Assembly: GCA_041653615.1 (NCBI GenBank)
Contig: JBAZEZ010000001.1
Coordinates: 1 to 64,000 of the forward strand
DNA length: 64,000 bases
From: JAHJUB01 sp041653615 [NCBI: Candidatus Ratteibacteria bacterium]
Lineage (GTDB): Bacteria > Ratteibacteria > UBA8468 > MWAK01
Direction of reading: 5' to 3'
Of the stretch, positions 32,615 through 42,197 are shown one piece after another (the stretch's first letter is position 1; the number at the start of each line of letters is the position of its first letter). Both the position numbers and the translations under genes were made by a program. Below the pieces are notes generated by a model. It made no database searches. It saw only the letters and a list, made by a program, of their open reading frames with translations, and was not told where the DNA came from.

Positions 32615-33547
32615 TTAACTGGGTGTTTTTCGAAAAATACTTTTTACGATATATTTCGGCCTCTGCTTGACCTCTTCAAATATCTTCCCGATATATTGTC
32701 CGAGCACGCTTATTCCCAATAATTGAATTGAACCTAAAAATAGTACCAAAACTATGACCGTGGTTAAACCTTGCGGTGTATTCGGCAAGATAAATTTTAA
32801 TACTATTTGTACAACTATTCCCAGAAAAGCAATGCAAAACGTTAAGAGAGAAAGTAAAGTAATCAATTCAAGGGGGACGTATGAAAAAGAGAGCACACCT
32901 TTCGTTGCCCATTGGAAAAGTTTCAGAAAATTATTAGTGGTCTCACCAAACATTCTCCTGGACCTTGCATAAGGGACGCCTGTTTGCCTAAAACCCACCC
33001 AGGCGCGCAAACCGCGCAGGAATCTATCTCTTTCCGAAAATTGTTTTAAATGGTCAACTACCTTTCTGTTCATCAAAGAAAAATCACCGGCGTCTAAAGG
33101 AATTACGACATAAGACATTTTACGGAATATCCGGTAAAATAGCCTATAAGCAATTTGCATCGAGAAAGACGCCTCTCTTTTTACGCGCACTCCGTAAACA
33201 ACGTCAAAACCCTCGTTCCATTTCTCGTAGAACTTTTCGATTATTTCCGGCGGGTCCTGGAGGTCTCCGTCGAGTAAAACCACCGCGTCCCCCGTAGCAA
33301 TGTCCATACCGCTGGTAAAAGCCATTTGAGAACTAAAATTACGGGAATGATTTACGGCAACGACGTGCCCGTCCTGATCAACCAAGTCAGCCAGGATCTT
33401 CTCTGTATTGTCCGGGCTTCCATCATTCACAAATATTATTTCGTAATCAACCCCGATTTTTTTGAACGTTTCAACAAGTCTTCGATGCATATGCGGAATG
33501 GCTTGCTCATCTTTATAACAGGCGATAACCGCTGATATCTTTTTCAT
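32615..33547 (-). CDS. family 2 glycosyltransferase with C-terminal membrane helices (GtrB/ArnC-like)
   Basis: A 310-aa polyprenyl-phosphate glycosyltransferase. VIACYKDEQAIPHMHRRL starts the GT-A fold, LLDGDLQDPPEII holds the DxD metal site, and YARSRRMFGETTNNFLKLF is the conserved loop before two membrane helices (about 225-285). It would charge undecaprenyl phosphate with a sugar that GT39-type transferases then use. That fits the three GT39-like genes upstream. Confidence 0.92.
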   Translation of the reverse strand: MKKISAVIACYKDEQAIPHMHRRLVETFKKIGVDYEIIFVNDGSPDNTEKILADLVDQDGHVVAVNHSRNFSSQMAFTSGMDIATGDAVVLLDGDLQDPPEIIEKFYEKWNEGFDVVYGVRVKREASFSMQIAYRLFYRIFRKMSYVVIPLDAGDFSLMNRKVVDHLKQFSERDRFLRGLRAWVGFRQTGVPYARSRRMFGETTNNFLKLFQWATKGVLSFSYVPLELITLLSLLTFCIAFLGIVVQIVLKFILPNTPQGLTTVIVLVLFLGSIQLLGISVLGQYIGKIFEEVKQRPKYIVKSIFRKTPS

Positions 33548-33564
33548 GTGCCGCCTCTCTAAAC

Positions 33565-34068
33565 CTACTTTTTTAAGTTTATATAGTAAGGAACGTCATT
33601 ATTAACCATCTCTTCGACCAGAGCGGGTATGTCTTCATTTGTCTCGGGCCACCTTGAACGTATATTCGCGAATATTTTCATTACTTCTTTGTCCTCTTCG
33701 GCCCAATGCGAGAAACCATCGTTAACATAATCTTTATCTCTCCCGGAGCCGACCAATTTGACCGGTATTTTTTCACGGTGTATATAGTTGCGTATGGTTT
33801 CGAAAGGCCGGTAAAGTAAGAAAGTTGTTATGGAATAAACAAAGGGAACTTTGCCTTCTAACGCCAAACCTACACCCAAACCAACCATAACCTGTTCGGC
33901 GGCGCCCACATTGATAAATCTATCCGGAAAATCCGTCTTTATTTGGTCCCACATCTTATAACCCAAGTCGCCTGTAACAACCCATATCCTGGCATCTTCA
34001 CACATCTTTACGTATAATGCGTCGGCGAAACATCGACGCATTATTATGCCTGGCATTTGCCGGTTCAT
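33565..34068 (-). CDS. transketolase C-terminal-like subunit (short)
   Basis: A 167-aa protein matching the pyrimidine-binding domain of transketolase (IWVVTGDLGYKMWDQIKTDFPDRFINVGAAEQVMVGLGVGLALEGKVPFVYSI). Two-gene transketolases usually have about 300 residues here; domain III is entirely missing. The start overlaps the stop of the N-terminal subunit (ATGA). With its partner it should form a thiamine diphosphate enzyme moving two-carbon ketol units, probably for a sugar in this locus. Confidence 0.85.
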   Translation of the reverse strand: MNRQMPGIIMRRCFADALYVKMCEDARIWVVTGDLGYKMWDQIKTDFPDRFINVGAAEQVMVGLGVGLALEGKVPFVYSITTFLLYRPFETIRNYIHREKIPVKLVGSGRDKDYVNDGFSHWAEEDKEVMKIFANIRSRWPETNEDIPALVEEMVNNDVPYYINLKK

Positions 34069-34778
34069 TTTAAAATATCCTTTGCCGACTCATAATCTTT
34101 CTTATTCATAACATAATAATGAGCATCCAGGCCTTTTAAAAACGCAAACTGCTCCACAGTCGTCCTGGCAAAAACCAGTAATGGCCGCCCGCCTGACCGT
34201 GACGCCAACAGCCGTGATAATTTGTTTATGTTATGGCCGCTTGCAACCTTCGCTTTATAACCGAATCCGTTAACTCTTCTTAAAACCAACGACAAAGAAA
34301 TGGGAGCGTAAGCTCCCCAACCGTTAGCATTGATAACTATTTTCAGATTACTCAGCTTTTGTTCAAATCCAACCCTGAGCGCTTCCCAGATACTCCCTTC
34401 GGTGCACTCACCGTCCGATACAAGACAATAAACGTTCTTCCTCCTGTCTGCTAATGCCATACCCAGGGCGACAGGCAAACCCTGCCCCAAACTTCCCGTT
34501 GACACATCAATACCTATCTTCGAATCCCGGTCGGGATGAATGTGAAGATTATCGATAATCGGGTAAGGCACTAAACCGCATTTTTCCAAAACAACATAAA
34601 GCGCTGTACCCGCATGACCATTCGATAGAACGAATCGTTCGTCATCTTTTTTGGTTTTGTAAATAGCATAGATTATATCGACAGCGCTTAAGCAGGAACC
34701 GAGGTGCGCGCGATTTTTCGCATAACTCAGCTCAAGAATGCGGCGGCGCAGAGATTTTTGTTCCGCGGAAAATTTCAT
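34065..34778 (-). CDS. transketolase N-terminal-like subunit
   Basis: A 237-aa thiamine diphosphate-binding subunit. Visible are RFVLSNGHAGTALYVVLEKCG, GSLGQGLPVALGMALADR, and the TPP/Mg motif in YCLVSDGECTEGSIWEALRVGFEQKLSNLKIVINANGWG. Housekeeping transketolase is usually a single longer chain or has the full C-terminal subunit, so this pair appears dedicated to the polysaccharide locus. Confidence 0.88.
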   Translation of the reverse strand: MKFSAEQKSLRRRILELSYAKNRAHLGSCLSAVDIIYAIYKTKKDDERFVLSNGHAGTALYVVLEKCGLVPYPIIDNLHIHPDRDSKIGIDVSTGSLGQGLPVALGMALADRRKNVYCLVSDGECTEGSIWEALRVGFEQKLSNLKIVINANGWGAYAPISLSLVLRRVNGFGYKAKVASGHNINKLSRLLASRSGGRPLLVFARTTVEQFAFLKGLDAHYYVMNKKDYESAKDILK

Positions 34779-34793
34779 GATTTTTTTAGGTAA

Positions 34794-35699
34794 CTATTTT
34801 GTTGCTATTAAACATAAGTTGCCGATTTTTATTCTTATTTTTTGCTTCAATATTGAACAAAAAATCCCGGCCTTTAAACTTAACAACTTTAATTTTATCC
34901 ACCCGGGTATCGGAAGCAGCCAAATTATGTGTTTCAAGGAAATTACATTAGCCGGTGAATATATCCTGGTTATCAAAAAATTATTTTTTTCAGAAATCTT
35001 CTTAATCGTTTGTTTGCAAAAAAAATAAGAATGTTCAATATCAATCACCGGACTTCTTTCCTTCAACAGCCTCGCCGACAAACTTTCCACGTCATGATTG
35101 AAAGCCAACATAAACCCTCCGGGAGACAATAAAGCGTAACATATTTTCAAAAAATTGTCCGGGTCCGGTACGTGGTCGAGCAACTGAAAAAAATAAATCA
35201 AGTTGAACGTACCCGATTTGAAAGTATCAGTTCGCAGGATGCCCGTCGTAATCTTGTTTCGGATATCTTTATCGCTTTTTTCCACCGCATCAACGCTGGG
35301 TTCAATACCAAAAACATTTTTATACCCCAGATTATACAGGGTTTTTAAAAGAAAGCCGTTTCCGCAACCCACCTCCAATATCTTCGCGTCCTTTGGCAGA
35401 CCCCGTAAAAGTGGCATGAGAGCAGCCAAGTATGAAATAGTCAAATTTTCAGTCTCATTTCCATAAGTAAAACTACTATTTTTATAAAGCGCATAAACAG
35501 CCGAATCTTCCAGAACGGGACTGGACCTCATTAAGCCGTCTTTATTACACTTGACAATCCGATAATGAACACTATCCGGCATTCTCCGGGCGGAAAAAAC
35601 ATCCGCGTTAAAATCGGATTCGCGGAAATTCTGTTCGTAGATAACCGTATAATTCTGGAGAGAACCGCAAATCGCGCATCCGGTATTTGTCAATTTCAT
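34794..35699 (-). CDS. class I SAM-dependent methyltransferase with N-terminal zinc-type motif
   Basis: A 301-aa methyltransferase. C-x2-C near the N-terminus (GCAICGS) resembles the zinc-binding part of sugar C- or O-methyltransferases. The SAM site is ILEVGCGNGFLLKTLYNLGYKNVFGIEPS, and FNLIYFFQLLDHVPDP follows. The ATG at 35699 was preferred over an in-frame TTG at 35717 that would overlap the epimerase gene. Confidence 0.82.
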   Translation of the reverse strand: MKLTNTGCAICGSLQNYTVIYEQNFRESDFNADVFSARRMPDSVHYRIVKCNKDGLMRSSPVLEDSAVYALYKNSSFTYGNETENLTISYLAALMPLLRGLPKDAKILEVGCGNGFLLKTLYNLGYKNVFGIEPSVDAVEKSDKDIRNKITTGILRTDTFKSGTFNLIYFFQLLDHVPDPDNFLKICYALLSPGGFMLAFNHDVESLSARLLKERSPVIDIEHSYFFCKQTIKKISEKNNFLITRIYSPANVISLKHIIWLLPIPGWIKLKLLSLKAGIFCSILKQKIRIKIGNLCLIATK

Positions 35700-35709
35700 A
35701 AAATAAAAC

Positions 35710-36669
35710 CTAAGCAACCTTTTGGCTATTATAAAGGGAACGGTTGGTCTTAAACCATTTCCAGGTCAAAGACAGCCCTTTTTTCAAATCTATCTCCGGC
35801 GACCAACCTAACAACCGCCTTGCCTTGGAAATATCCGCAACCCATTTGGTGGTATCCCATGCCCTTAATTTCATCTCTCCCCATTTAAAATCGGCGGTTT
35901 TCCCCGTTACCGTTGCCGCCACCTCAATGGCGTTATTAATGGAAGACTGTACGCCCGTTCCGATATTAAAAACTTCTCCGGCAAAGTTTTTTAACCGGTC
36001 TATCCGTAAATAGGCGTTGACAACATCATCGACGTAAATATAATCACGTGAGATTTCCGGAGAAACCAAACGCATTTTTTCGTTATAATACAGGGCTTTC
36101 ATTAAAGTTGGAATAAATCTGGTCGGTTCTTCGTAAGGTCCGTATACCGAAAACGGTCGGATTGTCACTATCGGTCTTTTCTCTTCCCTTGCGATATGAA
36201 AACACAGCAGTGTCTGCGAGCATTTTGTAACCGCATAATAACTGGCCGGTTCAAGCAAATCAGTCTCTTCCATGGGAACTTCCTTAAACCCATATTCGGA
36301 AGAACTGCCGGTATTTATAAAAAGTTCATATTTAATATTAGAAACGGCTCTGAGTAAATTCCAGGTTCCCAATATGTTCGTGCGGATGATTTTATCGGGC
36401 TCGTTCTGGAAAGGATACGCGCCATAAGTAGCAAGATGATATATAATGTCCGGCTTGATTTTGGCGACAATTCCTTCCAATGCTTGAAGGTCGGACAAAT
36501 CGGAAATATGGCAAGTGACTTTATTGAGAATATCTTTAATACGCCATGCCTTTGCCTCTTCTCTCAAGATGATGTGAACTTTTTTGTTGCTATCAAGCAA
36601 CCTTCGCAAAAGACAGGAACCGATAAATCCTGTTGCACCGGTAATCAGATATACTCTCTTATTGGACAT
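35710..36669 (-). CDS. NAD-dependent epimerase/dehydratase (extended SDR)
   Basis: A 319-aa nucleotide-sugar enzyme. TGATGFIGSCLLRRL is the Rossmann loop, NTGSSSEYG supplies the catalytic Ser/Thr, and YYAVTK has the Y-x3-K pair. SRDYIYVDDVVNAYL and FNIGTGVQSSINNAI are extended-SDR features. The substrate sugar is unknown. It lies upstream of the methyltransferase and transketolase pair. Confidence 0.9.
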   Translation of the reverse strand: MSNKRVYLITGATGFIGSCLLRRLLDSNKKVHIILREEAKAWRIKDILNKVTCHISDLSDLQALEGIVAKIKPDIIYHLATYGAYPFQNEPDKIIRTNILGTWNLLRAVSNIKYELFINTGSSSEYGFKEVPMEETDLLEPASYYAVTKCSQTLLCFHIAREEKRPIVTIRPFSVYGPYEEPTRFIPTLMKALYYNEKMRLVSPEISRDYIYVDDVVNAYLRIDRLKNFAGEVFNIGTGVQSSINNAIEVAATVTGKTADFKWGEMKLRAWDTTKWVADISKARRLLGWSPEIDLKKGLSLTWKWFKTNRSLYNSQKVA

Positions 36670-36703
36670 ATCACCCCTAATTACACATTAATACGGTTAA
36701 CCG

Positions 36704-38452
36704 TCAGTTTTTCCGTTTAAAGACAAGGATATAGGGATTAGGTTGCCACCAGTCTTTGGGGAAAAAACCCGTTCGGTTAAATTTAAGGCCCAAAATTTGC
36801 GCCGGCTTTTCAAACTTTTTCAGCAAAATATAATCAGCTGTAAAATTATCGAGGGTCTCTTCTTTCGCACCCAGCAAATCATACTCGCTCAAAATCAGAT
36901 ACGCCGGTTTCTTTTTTTTCAGTAAATCTCGATCCAAACCGACCGGGATTAGTTTATACCTATAAAAAGCAAAAGGCGGCGTACGGTAAGGAGCGGGCAT
37001 CTGAACCAACCCGACACTATCCCCCTCCGGTAAACTGGCATTGATCCAACCCCCGGCTTCATCCCGGATATTTTTCTGCCGGAAAATCTTGTCGTAAGAC
37101 AACGAGTAAAGGAAAGTATAACTCAAAACTAACACCAAAAGAAAACCGCCAAGAGTTTTAAATTTTGGTTTGCCCATCAAATAATCAAAAAAAATACCGC
37201 TCAACAACGCGAAGAAGGGAACCAAAAATATGCTCCTTCGCGCATACCAGGGAGAGAACAAACTGAAAAAAATAACGCAGATTATGAAAGAGAGGCCCAG
37301 CAATAAATTCCCTCTTTTTCTGTTTCCGGCAAACGCAACGAGCAACCCGCTTAAACTTGACATCAAAAATAGCCAGCCCAGGGCGGTTTTCAGAGAACCG
37401 AACAGGTAAATTCTAAGCGATGGGGAAAAAACAAAATCCTGACGGCCAAACTGCATCTCTTTTATAAATTCACCCCAAGAAACAAAAAGGTAAGGATTGG
37501 TAATAAAAAAGACTCCGACCGCCAGCAAACCGGCGCCTAAAATTCGGATAAAGACAGCTCTCTTGATACCGGGTGTTCCTTTGTTTGACATTTGATAAAG
37601 CAAGCCGGCAAGAACAAACAAAATTCCGCTCATCCCGTAAAATGAAATTGCCCCCGCGGCCACTCCGGTTGTTACGCCTGCGGACAGATAATATTTCCAA
37701 TCATTTTTCGTTATTAATTTAAGAGATGCAAAGAAAGTTGCGATTACAAAAAAAAGGGCGAATGTGTACGGCGAAAAATAGTGATTGCGTATGACTATCA
37801 GCGGCGCGAAACCATAAAAACTGGCCGCGATTAGTCCGATTCTTTCGTTAAAATATCTCTTTCCCAGGAGAAAAAGCAGATAAATCCCAAAAAGAGTGGC
37901 CGTGACGCCGACTAATCTACCGATGACGTAAAATACGCCTAACCGGTCGGGATTGAGGAAATAATAGGCGGCGGATTTTCCGGCTTGCGCAAAATGAAAA
38001 AGGTGTGATAAAGCAAACACAAAACCTACCGTATACGTATAGGAACCGCCGTAACTAAACTGATGAGGGTTGAAATCTTTTTCTTTCAAATTCATCCCGG
38101 AAAGCGCGACCAGGACCATATGTTCGTCGGGATAATAAGTCCGCAAAAGGAAAGTCCTCATTGCGTTCAAAACCCCTTTGCTTAAAACCAAATCATTTCC
38201 GTCGGTTTTAACGGCAATCAATTGTTTGTCGTCATAATCAGGTGCATATCCCGTACCGTAGGAAGTGGCCATTTCCCTAACTTCTTCCCTGGTTTTAATC
38301 ATTTCCGGTATTAAAAATCCAAGAGTTTTTTTGTCTTTAAAAACAAGGTTGATTTTGGCCTTATCCGGAACTCCCCAATTTATGCCCAGCAAATTTAAGA
38401 CTAAACTTGCCATCAAAATTATCGCCAGAAAAAGAATATTTTTATCCCGCAT
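36704..38452 (-). CDS. GT39-like membrane glycosyltransferase
   Basis: A 582-aa protein with about 10-12 membrane segments and a PMT/ArnT-like organisation: short N-terminus, first helix, then a long periplasmic loop (about 35-140, including ATSYGTGYAPDYDDK), multiple helices, and a C-terminal soluble tail (about 460-582) ending WWQPNPYILVFKRK. It shares that tail form with the gene at 39665. It probably transfers a lipid-linked sugar to a polysaccharide or lipid in the periplasm. It overlaps the next gene by 11 bases. Confidence 0.78.
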   Translation of the reverse strand: MRDKNILFLAIILMASLVLNLLGINWGVPDKAKINLVFKDKKTLGFLIPEMIKTREEVREMATSYGTGYAPDYDDKQLIAVKTDGNDLVLSKGVLNAMRTFLLRTYYPDEHMVLVALSGMNLKEKDFNPHQFSYGGSYTYTVGFVFALSHLFHFAQAGKSAAYYFLNPDRLGVFYVIGRLVGVTATLFGIYLLFLLGKRYFNERIGLIAASFYGFAPLIVIRNHYFSPYTFALFFVIATFFASLKLITKNDWKYYLSAGVTTGVAAGAISFYGMSGILFVLAGLLYQMSNKGTPGIKRAVFIRILGAGLLAVGVFFITNPYLFVSWGEFIKEMQFGRQDFVFSPSLRIYLFGSLKTALGWLFLMSSLSGLLVAFAGNRKRGNLLLGLSFIICVIFFSLFSPWYARRSIFLVPFFALLSGIFFDYLMGKPKFKTLGGFLLVLVLSYTFLYSLSYDKIFRQKNIRDEAGGWINASLPEGDSVGLVQMPAPYRTPPFAFYRYKLIPVGLDRDLLKKKKPAYLILSEYDLLGAKEETLDNFTADYILLKKFEKPAQILGLKFNRTGFFPKDWWQPNPYILVFKRKN

Positions 38453-39668
38453 TATTATCTTTCGGAACCACGAAGAAACGGCAAACAGCGTATCCGGCCA
38501 GCAGAATTACGTAAGGCATGATTGCCTCGCGGTAACGCAGCACCGTTTTAAAAAATAGTATTACCGGTAACGACCAGACAACGATAATCAGGTAAAACAG
38601 CAAAAAATCCCGCCATCTCCGAAAGGAAAAACACAGTCCGACAAAAAACGCCGCAAAAATCGGAGTCATGGTCAACAATGCAATTATCACGTGCCGCTTC
38701 GTGTATGCTTCGCCGGGTCCGGAAAAGGTGTGGGGATACAATCTCCAAAATCTTGTAAAACGGTCCGCGCACAGGCGTAAATATTCCTTGGGGTTATCCC
38801 GAATGAAACGAAACGCCTCCCGATACCAATAATGGTCAATTTGAACCTCAGACATACCGGCAAGATGTTCTGTGATATCGATTCCGGGGTTCCAGTAACC
38901 GGACGGTTCAGAAAGGGAATGAGGATTATTCGCGATATAGCAAACAATGCCCCCTTCGGTTGACGTCAGGATAAAACTGTGGCACACGCGGTAGTTTCTA
39001 ACCGTCCAGGGAACCATTACCAGCAAACAACCCAAAAAGACGATAAGCGTTGCCGGTACGGCAACCTTGCGGTTTCGGATACGCAACCACAGAAAAACCG
39101 TCGGCAAAATAACCAGGAAAAGGGACCGGGATAAAACGCCGGCACCCAAAAAAATGCCGGCCAAAAAGAAAAGGTGCCTCTTCCCTGTTTTTTCGGCAAA
39201 CACCAAAAAAAGAACAGTCGTCAGCAATAATATTGTAAAAATATTATCGGGTGCAAGGTAACCGGTGAAAAAAATCGCGGTTGGGTAAAAGGCGTAAATT
39301 AAACCGGCGGCAACCCCTTCTCTTTTTCCGATCAGCGTTCGGCCCAAAAGATACAGCAAAACCGCCGCGCCGGAATTCAGAATTGCCAAAACAATCTTGG
39401 CTGCCAGAAAACTATGCCCGAAAATCCGGTAAACCAGAGACAAAAGAAACGGGAAACCGGGAGACCTCCAGGCATAGAAGGGAACGCCGTGCGAAAACCA
39501 GGGATTTTGCACCCAAAACCCCTGCCCCGTCGCCAACCGCCAGCCGAGTTCATCCCACCAATCCCCCCAGACATCAACGTTGTTATTGAGCGTTGCAATC
39601 CAGATAACCCTTAACGCCAGAGCAGCAAGGAAGATTATCCAAACCTTTCTGGCCGAATAATTATTCAT
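38442..39668 (-). CDS. GT39 family membrane glycosyltransferase
   Basis: A 408-aa multi-spanning protein with the PMT_2 pattern: VDVWGDWWDELGWRLATGQGFW (acidic residues near the first periplasmic loop), YAWRSPGFPFLLSLVYRIFGHS, and LAPDNIFTILLLTTVLFLVFAEK. RYREAIMPYVILLAGYAV near the C-terminus matches the RYR-P motif of this family. It is likely to use a polyprenyl-phosphate sugar donor. It overlaps both neighbours by a few bases. Confidence 0.88.
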   Translation of the reverse strand: MNNYSARKVWIIFLAALALRVIWIATLNNNVDVWGDWWDELGWRLATGQGFWVQNPWFSHGVPFYAWRSPGFPFLLSLVYRIFGHSFLAAKIVLAILNSGAAVLLYLLGRTLIGKREGVAAGLIYAFYPTAIFFTGYLAPDNIFTILLLTTVLFLVFAEKTGKRHLFFLAGIFLGAGVLSRSLFLVILPTVFLWLRIRNRKVAVPATLIVFLGCLLVMVPWTVRNYRVCHSFILTSTEGGIVCYIANNPHSLSEPSGYWNPGIDITEHLAGMSEVQIDHYWYREAFRFIRDNPKEYLRLCADRFTRFWRLYPHTFSGPGEAYTKRHVIIALLTMTPIFAAFFVGLCFSFRRWRDFLLFYLIIVVWSLPVILFFKTVLRYREAIMPYVILLAGYAVCRFFVVPKDNNAG

Positions 39669-41464
39669 GATGTCCGATTATGCCCCAAAAAAGTTTTGGT
39701 ACGTTTTTGATAAATTATAAAGGTTGGGTTGGGATGGCACCAGTCACTCGGCGCATCATCCCCCCGCCGAAAAATAAACGGACCAAGTTTCGTCGGTTTC
39801 TCAATCATTTTCAATTCAGTATAACCACAATCGCGGAGAATATCAATTATCTCTTTCTTCGGTAGATTACGCAACCAATGATATTCGGAAAAAATAAAAA
39901 AACGGGCACCGGAGTTTTGAATAACCCGTTCTTCCAATCCGGTAATCGCCAAACGGTATTCGGCAAACGGAAAGGCCGGCGTACGCCAGGGAGAGGGAAG
40001 ATCAGGCATGGCAATCATACTTCCGTAAGGAATATTTTCCTTAATCCACTTCCCGGCAATATCGCGGGTATTGGGTTCCCGGAAAGAAAAAGAGGCGGCG
40101 ATTCCGTAAAAAGCGGTGAACAGAAGCGTGAAAATCAGGTAAACACCGGCGCCCATTCTAGCCTTCCGCAGGGATAACAAAAACACCAGAAACCGAACGG
40201 CGAGAAGCGCCATGATTGCAAAAAAAGGCAGGATGTAATGGGCATACCCGGTTGTGCTGCTTGCGCCATAAACAAGAAACGGGACCAGCAACAAAACCAG
40301 GAAAATATCCTCTTTGCTGTGTCGTAAAACAGCCAAAACCAGACCGAAGGCAGCCGCGAACCAGAGAGGGGTTCCCAAACCGTAGCGAAGCGTGCCTCCA
40401 AAAAAAAGAGTAAACCTTTCCGGGGTGATTCCAAACTGCCACATACCGGAAACCCCCTTCGCTTCCAGGAGAAATTCGCGAAAAGAAGGAACCAGACAGG
40501 GATTAACCAAAAGAAATACTCCCAGGAATACCGCCAGACAGACACCGGAAAACCGCCAGGGAAAAGGCCGGCGGTCCGACCGCCCGGCCAGGAAGACCGC
40601 CAAAATCAGACCTAAAAAAAGATAACCGTATACAACTAAGGTTCCGGCGGCCAGGCCGGAGAATACCGCCGCGAGCACCGCCGCCGAACGCCACTTCTCC
40701 CGTTTCAACACGTAAGCAATAAAAAAGAGACCGCCGTTAAACCAGAAAAGGACATAGGCGTACGGTTTAAGGTAATGAGCCCAGAGGATTACCGCCGGGC
40801 AAAACGCATAGAAGAAAGAGGCGAACAAGGCGGTCTTTTTATCAAAGAGCAGCCGGACGAAGAGGTAAAAAAAGAGAAGGGAACAAACTGCCGCCAACGC
40901 GCCCAGACAACGACCGGCAATAAAAACCTTCCCCATTTCAACCGGTTGTTCCAGGTAGTTGTCAATCGAAGACTGCAGTTTCAAAAACTTAAAAAAGTCC
41001 GCCAGTTTCACGGTCAAAGCCAGAGGGTAGAGATAAGCACCGCCGTACTGGAAAAAGTGCGGATTGAACTTTTTTTCCAAGGGCCGGAAATTACTGAGGG
41101 CGATTACGGCGCGCTGTTCGTCGGCTCCGTAAGAACGAAGCAGATAAGACCTTAAGCTGTTCACGAGATTCAAGGGAACTTTTTTAACCAATCCCCCGTT
41201 TTCGTGAATAGATATTACCCGTTCCGAACCGGCATCAAGACTTGCGCCTACGGATAGAAATTCACCGAAAGAACCGACTTTTTCGTAAATATTCGCACGC
41301 GCCGATTTCATCGGCTCCAGAAAATATCCGGCCTCATTAGGAGAGGAAAAAACAAGGGCCTTCCTGTATTCCCCGGGAACACCCCAGCCGATTCCGTAAA
41401 AGCAGAGGTAACCGAATATAACCAAGAGAACCGACAAGAATAAAATTTCTCTCTTCTCAATCAT
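39665..41464 (-). CDS. GT39-like membrane glycosyltransferase
   Basis: A 599-aa multi-spanning protein related in layout to the gene at 36704 (similar large first periplasmic loop with FNPHFFQYGGAYLYPLAL, and the ending DWCHPNPTFIIYQKR). The start at 41464 makes a 4-base ATGA overlap with the GT2 gene upstream; the longer in-frame reading from 41521 would only run inside that gene. The two similar proteins probably arose by duplication and may add different sugars. Confidence 0.78.
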   Translation of the reverse strand: MIEKREILFLSVLLVIFGYLCFYGIGWGVPGEYRKALVFSSPNEAGYFLEPMKSARANIYEKVGSFGEFLSVGASLDAGSERVISIHENGGLVKKVPLNLVNSLRSYLLRSYGADEQRAVIALSNFRPLEKKFNPHFFQYGGAYLYPLALTVKLADFFKFLKLQSSIDNYLEQPVEMGKVFIAGRCLGALAAVCSLLFFYLFVRLLFDKKTALFASFFYAFCPAVILWAHYLKPYAYVLFWFNGGLFFIAYVLKREKWRSAAVLAAVFSGLAAGTLVVYGYLFLGLILAVFLAGRSDRRPFPWRFSGVCLAVFLGVFLLVNPCLVPSFREFLLEAKGVSGMWQFGITPERFTLFFGGTLRYGLGTPLWFAAAFGLVLAVLRHSKEDIFLVLLLVPFLVYGASSTTGYAHYILPFFAIMALLAVRFLVFLLSLRKARMGAGVYLIFTLLFTAFYGIAASFSFREPNTRDIAGKWIKENIPYGSMIAMPDLPSPWRTPAFPFAEYRLAITGLEERVIQNSGARFFIFSEYHWLRNLPKKEIIDILRDCGYTELKMIEKPTKLGPFIFRRGDDAPSDWCHPNPTFIIYQKRTKTFLGHNRTS

Positions 41465-42156
41465 CAAAACCCCAGCCGTGACTTCAAAATAAACCAGCCC
41501 GTTTCGAAACCGTCTTTCCAACCTATTTTTTTACCTTGAAAACGGGTGCGGGGAGCATAACTTATCGGTACTTCCCAAATCCGGTATCCCTTTTTCAAAA
41601 AAATGACCGTTAATTCCGGTTCCACCTCAAAACGCGAGGACTTAATCTCTTCCGGCCTTACGGCATTCCTCAAAAAAACCTTGTAACAGGTTTCCATATC
41701 CGAAAGACCGCTCCCATAAAGAAGGTTGGTCATGATAGTCAGGAAACGGTTGGCAAAAAAATGAAGAGTAAACCTGTTTCTCCTTCCCGAAAATCGCGAA
41801 CCATATACGACCTCAGCCTTCCCCTCTAAAATAGGCGCCATAATCTTCGGGTACTCGTCCGGAACATATTCCAAATCGCCGTCCTGAATAATTACCACTT
41901 CCCCGGAAACCAGCTTCAATCCGGTACGTATCGCGGCTCCCTTACCCTTGTTTTCGGAATGGGAAACGATTTTTATGTCATGCCCTTTTTTTCTTAACTC
42001 TTGCGCCGTCTTATTCAAACGGTCCCGGGTGCGGTCCTTCGACCCGTCGTCAACCACAATAATCTCCTTCTCCACCGGCACCCCGGCCACCCGCTCCAGA
42101 ATTTCGCTTATCGTACTCTCTTCGTTATATACCGGAATTATTACCGAAAGTTTCAT
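41464..42156 (-). CDS. family 2 glycosyltransferase (DPM1-like)
   Basis: A 230-aa GT2 enzyme: VIIPVYNEESTISEILERV, IIVVDDGSKDRTRDRL, and VVIIQDGDLEYVPDEYP with the DxD metal site. YAPRTRFQGKKIGWKDGF at the C-terminus is typical of dolichyl/polyprenyl-phosphate mannose synthase-like proteins. It would produce the lipid-linked donor for the GT39-like genes just downstream. Confidence 0.9.
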   Translation of the reverse strand: MKLSVIIPVYNEESTISEILERVAGVPVEKEIIVVDDGSKDRTRDRLNKTAQELRKKGHDIKIVSHSENKGKGAAIRTGLKLVSGEVVIIQDGDLEYVPDEYPKIMAPILEGKAEVVYGSRFSGRRNRFTLHFFANRFLTIMTNLLYGSGLSDMETCYKVFLRNAVRPEEIKSSRFEVEPELTVIFLKKGYRIWEVPISYAPRTRFQGKKIGWKDGFETGWFILKSRLGF

Positions 42157-42197
42157 TTAATAAGTTCTTCATCGCGCGCGTATTCCGCGCGGCAATC
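42157..42197. repeat. degenerate GTCATTGCGA-type repeat
   Basis: TCATCGCGCGCG..GCGCGGCAATCTCATG (about 42169-42202) is a diverged piece of the 30160-30244 element. It separates the GT2 and GT4 genes and touches the 3' end of the GT4 gene. Confidence 0.45.

Noticed and set aside
33565-34778. Housekeeping transketolase
   Set aside because: The second subunit is half of the usual size and both genes are embedded in a polysaccharide locus with overlapping neighbours.
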